NCBI GenBank assembly: GCA_009775705.1
Contig: VSQE01000050.1
Span: 1 to 19,147, forward strand
Reading direction: 5' to 3'
DNA: 19,147 nucleotides
Source: Prevotellamassilia sp.
GTDB taxonomy: Bacteria; Bacteroidota; Bacteroidia; Bacteroidales; Bacteroidaceae
Of this stretch, positions 15,556 through 19,147 are shown in pieces. Numbering within the stretch: position 1 is the first letter of the stretch; every line of letters starts with the position of its first letter. The notes under the pieces were generated by a model, which was given only the letters and a program-made list of their open reading frames with translations, was not told the DNA's origin and ran no database searches. The position numbers were made by a program, and so were the translations under genes.

Positions 15556-16485
15556 ATGAAAGCGAATTCGAACAACATGGAATTTGATAAATTCGACAGA
15601 CAGTTACGGCTGATGGTGCTGCTCACGCAGAACCACACCCTTACTGTTGAAGCCATCAGCGAACAGCTGCAAATGAGCAAGCGCTCCATTTACAGGTATA
15701 TTGACGCTTTCCGCGCCATGGGCTTCAATGTCGTCAAAGAAGGCAGCCGGTACCGCATTGACCACTCCTCACCGTTTTTCCGGCAGATCACCGACCGCAT
15801 CCACTTCACCGACGATGAAGCCATCACCATCAACCAGGTCCTCAACTCCGTTTATGACAATTCGCCGCAGGTGCGCCACCTGCGCGAAAAACTCTCCGCG
15901 CTCTACGACTTCAAGGTGCTGGCCCGCCACGGCATAGACGACCACATAGCCCGCAACCTCTCCGTTCTTTACGAGGCGGTGCAGCAGGAGCGCGTGGCCG
16001 TACTGCACGACTACTCCTCGCCCAACAGCGGCAGGCAGTGCGACCGCATCGTGGAGCCTTACCTGTTTCTCTCGGAAAACAGCGAGGTGCGTTGCTTCGA
16101 GGTGACGACGGGCATGAACAAGACCTTCAAGATCAGCCGCGCCGCCAGCGTGGAGCTGCTCGATCTGCTCTGGACCCACAAGAAGGAGCACCAACCCTTC
16201 CACACCGACCTGTTCCACTTCTCGGGCGACCGCCTGTACCGCATCCGTCTGCTCATGGGGCGCCTGGCCACCAGCCTGTTGCTGGAAGAGACGCCGGCCG
16301 CCGAGTCGCAGATCACCCTACAGGACGACGGACGCTGGCTGCTCGACACCGAAGTGTGCAGCTTCAAGGGAGCCGGCCGCTTCGTGCTGGGCCTCTTCGA
16401 CGACATCGAAGTAGTAGATTCTCCCGAATTCCAGAACTATCTGAACCAAAGAATCCATTCTTTAACACAAAAAATCAGAGAGTGA
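15556..16485 (+). CDS. HTH/WYL-domain-type transcriptional regulator (309 aa)
   Basis: The N-terminus (about 15-69) is an HTH_11-like winged helix: RQLRLMVLLTQNHTLTVEAI, then EQLQMSKRSIYRYIDAFRAM, then GFNVVKEGSRYRI. After a helical linker, residues about 145-203 (QERVAVLHDYSS, RIVEPYLFLSENSEVRCFEV, FKISRAASVELL) follow the strand plan of a WYL effector domain. The namesake Trp-Tyr-Leu position reads Arg-Cys-Phe. WYL regulators sense ligands, including nucleic acid or nucleotides, and control DNA-repair or defence genes in several bacteria. Here the ligand and targets are unknown. The start at 15556 fits the -7 element at 15524; 15577 is an alternative. It is divergent from the tubulin-like operon and could control it, or itself (inference). 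Confidence 0.85.
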   Translation: MKANSNNMEFDKFDRQLRLMVLLTQNHTLTVEAISEQLQMSKRSIYRYIDAFRAMGFNVVKEGSRYRIDHSSPFFRQITDRIHFTDDEAITINQVLNSVYDNSPQVRHLREKLSALYDFKVLARHGIDDHIARNLSVLYEAVQQERVAVLHDYSSPNSGRQCDRIVEPYLFLSENSEVRCFEVTTGMNKTFKISRAASVELLDLLWTHKKEHQPFHTDLFHFSGDRLYRIRLLMGRLATSLLLEETPAAESQITLQDDGRWLLDTEVCSFKGAGRFVLGLFDDIEVVDSPEFQNYLNQRIHSLTQKIRE

Positions 16486-16498
16486 CAGAAAGTGTCAC
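16482..16498 (+). other. Small hairpin overlapping the regulator stop codon
   Basis: GTGACA (16482-16487) pairs with TGTCAC (16493-16498) over a 5-nt loop and includes the TGA stop. No T-run follows, so termination here would be weak at best. Confidence 0.35.
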
Positions 16499-16518
16499 AA
16501 TAAGGGCATTTCTTTGCA

Positions 16519-16550
16519 ACCGTAAACCATTCACTTTTAAAATTTACGGT
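16519..16550. repeat. 8-bp inverted repeat immediately before the 101-aa ORF
   Basis: ACCGTAAA (16519-16526) and TTTACGGT (16543-16550) are perfect reverse complements 16 bp apart, ending one base before the ATG at 16552. A TTTG at 16513-16516 with a loose -7 match near 16538 suggests a promoter here, so the repeat could be an operator. As RNA it could hide the ribosome binding region. Confidence 0.4.
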
Positions 16551-16551
16551 C

Positions 16552-16857
16552 ATGACAAAGAAAAACTGCTGTCTGCTTGAAATGCCCCTTTCCACCACAT
16601 CCTGTTCTCCCCTCACACGCCTGCGCCGCAGCCTCGAAGCCTCGGCGCCGGTCGTGTTTTTGTCCGGTATCTACTCCCTCCTGCTGGAAGAAGAGGTGAA
16701 GCCGGGCTTCACCCTCCGGCTGCTCCACGCACAGGCGGCCTGCCTCATGCTGCTCTTCCCCGCCCCGCTCGGCCTGCCGGCACGGCTGGTGTGCCTGCTC
16801 TGGGCCGCACTTGCCCTGAGACAATGCCGGAACAATAACAGCAACAACTCTTTCTGA
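16552..16857 (+). CDS. Small hydrophobic hypothetical protein (101 aa)
   Basis: Not recognised. Composition is GC-rich like the genes to the left, unlike the DNA to the right, which favours a resident gene. Two hydrophobic stretches are visible: APVVFLSGIYSLLL (about 32-45) and a longer one around 58-90 (AACLMLLFPAPLGLPARLVC and onward), with several cysteines and a polar Asn/Ser tail. It could be a small inner-membrane protein with two TM segments. It follows the regulator by 66 nt on the same strand and may share its transcript, although the inverted repeat before the ATG suggests its own control. No homology is claimed, and a chance ORF is not excluded. Confidence 0.5.
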   Translation: MTKKNCCLLEMPLSTTSCSPLTRLRRSLEASAPVVFLSGIYSLLLEEEVKPGFTLRLLHAQAACLMLLFPAPLGLPARLVCLLWAALALRQCRNNNSNNSF

Positions 16858-16862
16858 CTAAC

Positions 16863-17461
16863 GTGAGTTCGATGAAGTCAAAACAAGGCAAACCGCTTAT
16901 CAATCATTCCGGTAACACTGATACACGGTTTCTTTGGAAAGAGATGGCGCATATACTTGCGGACCTTTTCCTGATAGAAATACCTCAGACAACATTGAAA
17001 AGTTTGAGCAAGACTTCATGTTTCAGTTGTCCGATGAAGGGTGTGAAATCTTGAGGTGCAAAAATTCCACCTCAAGTTGGGGGGGAGGTCGCAGATACAG
17101 CCCTTATGCCTTCACGGAACAAGGAATATATATGCTTATGACTGTGTTGAAAGGAGATTTGGCAACCAAGCGAAGCAAGGCCTTGATTCGCATCATCAAG
17201 CAGATGAAAATGTCCACTCAACACTTTTGCTATGCAATCCATCATTCCAAATGTCCAACCTGCCCGCGTGTGAGAAAAGCCCCTAACAAAAAAAGAAAAA
17301 ACCAAGTAATTGATTATACAATACTTAGCTTTTCTTTTTGTACCCCCAACCGTGCCGTATTAGAACCAATCTTAGCCGATTTAGATAGGTTATGGGAGAT
17401 GCGGCATTGGATTCCCGAGCCAGGGAAGCCTATTAATCATGCGACTATCAGAATGGCTTAA
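16863..17461 (+). pseudogene. Degraded ORF6N (KilA-N-like) DNA-binding-domain gene
   Basis: The open frame 16934-17461 contains, from about 16998 to 17215, recognisable ORF6N-domain sequence: NIEKFEQDFMFQLSDEG, then GRRYSPYAFTEQGIYMLMTV, then KRSKALIRIIKQMK. Such genes are common in Bacteroidales and in mobile elements and phages. The part that should come before it (the segment with LYGVETK-type sequence) is missing. In another frame at 16863-17054 there is unrelated sequence (NTDTRFLWKEMAHILADLF). After the domain the frame runs into a stretch with no ORF6N character and ends in PEPGKPINHATIRMA, perhaps the tail of a different gene. The pattern suggests deletion and fusion of fragments rather than an active gene. 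The exact break points are uncertain. Confidence 0.55.
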
Positions 17462-17660
17462 GCAACGATATTAATTTATTGGTTGGATATATCTGTGTTG
17501 TTGGAAAATTACTTTCAGTACCTCTTTTTAATTGCAAAACAAATGAATGTATTGATAACAAGGAAGGTAGGGGCGTATAAGGGGGGCTATGTAACCCTAC
17601 TATGATATATTAGGGGTATAGGGAGATAGGGCGTTACATCGGAGCGTCATGTGAATTTGA

Positions 17661-17683
17661 AAAAATTTTGGTCCAGAATTTTT
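17661..17683. promoter_or_regulatory. 23-bp near-palindrome upstream of the promoter
   Basis: AAAAATTTTGG (17661-17671) and CCAGAATTTTT (17673-17683) flank a central T and match as inverted halves at 10 of 11 positions. It ends 21 bp before the -33 element of the next promoter, a suitable place for a dimeric regulator. As RNA it would be a weak AU-rich hairpin. Confidence 0.45.
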
Positions 17684-17704
17684 GAAGAAAATCAATAGTG
17701 CTGA

Positions 17705-17736
17705 TTTGGCAGTTTGGCTCGCTTGTGGTATGTTTG
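17705..17736 (+). promoter_or_regulatory. Consensus promoter of the replication-type gene
   Basis: TTTG (17705-17708) and TATGTTTG (17729-17736) are 20 nt apart, a perfect match to the Bacteroidota -33/-7 consensus. The predicted RNA start is near 17742, leaving an unusually long leader of about 260 nt before the ATG at 18002. Confidence 0.7.
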
Positions 17737-17790
17737 GAAAAACTATGAGGAGGTAGGCGAAATACCTATTCGACTAAATAATTGAATAAA

Positions 17791-17970
17791 CCCAAATCGG
17801 TCAATAGAAGTGGAATAATTTGTGGTCAATTCTGTAATACGTTGACAATGGGTTATTTATAAAACCTATTTTCTAATGGCGGTCATTAGAAATCACTATT
17901 AGCAAAAGATTTATAATCAAGTAGTTACAAAGTCAACCACAAAAAAGACCGTGCTAATGACCGATTTGGG
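17791..17970 (+). promoter_or_regulatory. Leader with mutually exclusive inverted repeats
   Basis: CCCAAATCGGTCA (17791-17803) pairs perfectly with TGACCGATTTGGG (17958-17970), 13 bp. CTAATGACC (17954-17962) pairs perfectly with GGTCATTAG (17881-17889), 9 bp. GTCATTAG can also close a small hairpin with CTAATG at 17873-17878. The first two pairings share bases 17958-17962, so both cannot form at once. In the transcript from 17742 this could act as a switch just upstream of the start codon; alternatively the repeats are protein-binding sites in DNA. Confidence 0.45.
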
Positions 17971-18001
17971 ATAAACGGTGTTGGGAAGCACCATTTGAAG
18001 A

Positions 18002-19039
18002 ATGATGGAAAAAGTAGAAAAGAAATTTGATTATCAGTTTACGGCGATGCCGACAAATCTAATGGCGTGTATGGATTTGAATTGTAGGAGTATGTTGTTC
18101 ACGCTAATTCAGTTGAGTAGTTATTATGCAAAAGAAGATGGTTGGTTCTTCAGAACAAACGAAGATTTGAGGATTGAGAGCCAATTAAGTGAAAACTTAG
18201 TCAGAGCAACACTAAGCACCTTATATAGTATAGGTATAGTTGATGTGAAGACAGTTGGTAAGGGTAAGAGTAAAACACCAAATCAGTTCAAATTGAATAT
18301 TGATAAATTCAAATACTGGGAAGAATACAGCCTTGAAGATTGTATCAAGTATCCCGATTTAAGAATTGAAACGGATAATTACAAGACTAAAGGATGGCAA
18401 CCATCATATTTACACGAGTTGAAGGTAAATATTGATGATATTCTTATATCATTACCGAAACCCTTACCAACACCTTCACAAAGTGAGGACTATATAGAGA
18501 ATATAGAAAATAAAAATAATACTCTCTCTGAAGGCCCTAAGCGGATTGAAGGGAAGTCTAATGAGTATAAGAGCAATGAAGATAAGTTGATGGATAAGCT
18601 CTATAACGCTCCCTATTGGACTGATTTCAAGTATATTCGTGGTGATATTGATAAGTTAATCTCAATGGCAGCATCGGAGAAAGTGGCAGAGAAGACAAAG
18701 AAACGATACAAGAAGATTGAAGAGGGAAAGATAAAATACTTCAAGAACAAGTTGAGCAAAGAGCCGTATAACAAATTCTACGATGACTTTTACCGAGAGT
18801 ATAATTGCGGATGGCTTGGTAAAAAAGGAACAAAAGTAAAAAACAACGTAGTCCAGCCTAAGAGTTCAAATGACATGGAGAATGAGGAGGACAATAAAGA
18901 AGTGATGAGAAACTTCTATGAACGATTTGGCATGGATGTCCCCAATGAATATAAGGCAAAGGAAGCCTCAAAAGACAAGTATGCGATTAAAGTTCCTATT
19001 CTCAATGGTGATAGCAATGACGATGATTTACCGTTTTGA
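18002..19039 (+). CDS. Winged-helix replication-type protein with SSB-like C-terminal tip (345 aa)
   Basis: Residues about 20-100 (CRSMLFTLIQLSSYYAKEDG, then RTNEDLRIESQLSENLVRAT, then YSIGIVDVKTVGKGKSKTPN) form a winged helix of the HTH_36/replisome-organiser type, with the recognition helix near 63-78. A polar linker follows, then a Lys-rich helical region (about 225-290). The last residues are NDDDLPF. An acidic stretch ending Asp-Leu-Pro-Phe is the hallmark of the C-terminal tip of single-stranded DNA-binding protein, which binds PriA, RecQ, the clamp loader and other partners. The protein has no OB fold, so it is not SSB. Plasmid or phage replication initiation is the most likely role (inference). 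Strong AT bias sets it apart from the chromosome to the left. ATGs at 18002 and 18005 are both possible starts. Confidence 0.7.
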   Translation: MMEKVEKKFDYQFTAMPTNLMACMDLNCRSMLFTLIQLSSYYAKEDGWFFRTNEDLRIESQLSENLVRATLSTLYSIGIVDVKTVGKGKSKTPNQFKLNIDKFKYWEEYSLEDCIKYPDLRIETDNYKTKGWQPSYLHELKVNIDDILISLPKPLPTPSQSEDYIENIENKNNTLSEGPKRIEGKSNEYKSNEDKLMDKLYNAPYWTDFKYIRGDIDKLISMAASEKVAEKTKKRYKKIEEGKIKYFKNKLSKEPYNKFYDDFYREYNCGWLGKKGTKVKNNVVQPKSSNDMENEEDNKEVMRNFYERFGMDVPNEYKAKEASKDKYAIKVPILNGDSNDDDLPF

Positions 19040-19147
19040 GGGCATAAATGTGTCAATATCGGGAGTGTATCAATACCTGTTGGTTGAATTAAATTAGAGA
19101 ATATTTTATCCGCCCAATCGGACGATGATTAACGAAATTGACATATT

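Larger units (their letters stand above)
17462..18001. other. 540-bp AT-rich control region upstream of the replication-type gene
   Basis: No coding gene is supported. It holds G-runs between 17569 and 17631 and a 7-bp inverted repeat ATGTAAC/GTTACAT (17589-17595, 17633-17639). It also holds a near-palindrome (17661-17683), a consensus promoter (17705-17736) and a leader with overlapping inverted repeats (17791-17970). The content resembles the control or origin region of a plasmid-like or mobilisable element, but no iteron series is seen. Confidence 0.6.

Noticed and set aside
17569..17631. G-runs as a possible G-quadruplex
   Set aside because: Loops between runs are too uneven; one is over 20 nt, so a stable four-run structure is doubtful.
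17651..17698. 15-codon GTG-start ORF
   Set aside because: Too short, no ribosome site, and covered by the near-palindrome.
19125..19147. Possible start of another gene (MINEIDI) at the right edge
   Set aside because: Only seven codons are visible and no promoter or ribosome site supports it. The stretch 19040-19124 otherwise holds nothing I can name.

Overview
The window reads as chromosomal DNA of a GC-rich member of the Bacteroidales (Bacteroidota), joined at its right end to AT-rich accessory DNA. Evidence for the phylum: a SusC/SusD pair, a SusD lipobox followed by the acidic Bacteroidota export signal, secreted proteins whose predicted signal peptides mostly end in Ala-Gln, and several promoters of the Bacteroidota form TTTG-N20-TAnnTTTG. 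The genus cannot be fixed from the sequence alone.

Layout. (1) 1-4833, plus strand: the 3' part of a SusC-like TonB-dependent transporter and a complete SusD-like lipoprotein, closed by a 24-bp perfect hairpin. (2) 4917-14608, minus strand: eight tightly packed genes, read right to left: a three-TM protein with an Arg-rich tail, a 1022-residue FtsZ/tubulin-superfamily protein (Tubulin_2/FtsZl1 type), a zinc-ribbon/TM/MORN protein, and five consecutive proteins with signal peptides (367, 234, 333, 509 and 252 aa; the 333-aa one carries an NTF2-like domain). (3) 14609-15555: a 947-bp non-coding region with a candidate operon promoter, a short promoter-terminator transcription unit on the plus strand, four A-tract repeats spaced about 21 bp, and other small repeats. 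(4) 15556-16857, plus strand: a HTH/WYL-type regulator, divergent from the operon, and a small hydrophobic ORF. (5) 16860-19147: AT-rich DNA with a broken ORF6N-domain gene, a 540-bp control region with a consensus promoter and overlapping inverted repeats, and a winged-helix replication-type protein ending in an SSB-like tip (DDDLPF).

The best candidate for an undescribed system is the eight-gene operon. One cytoplasmic tubulin-like protein, two membrane proteins and five exported proteins are encoded with short gaps or overlaps. This suggests an assembly that spans the inner membrane, with a GTP-dependent cytoplasmic component and a periplasmic part. The divergent WYL-type regulator is a natural candidate controller. 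The function is unknown, and this interpretation is inference from domain content and gene order. A second point of interest is the replication-type protein whose tail resembles the partner-binding tip of single-stranded DNA-binding protein, preceded by a leader that can fold in mutually exclusive ways.
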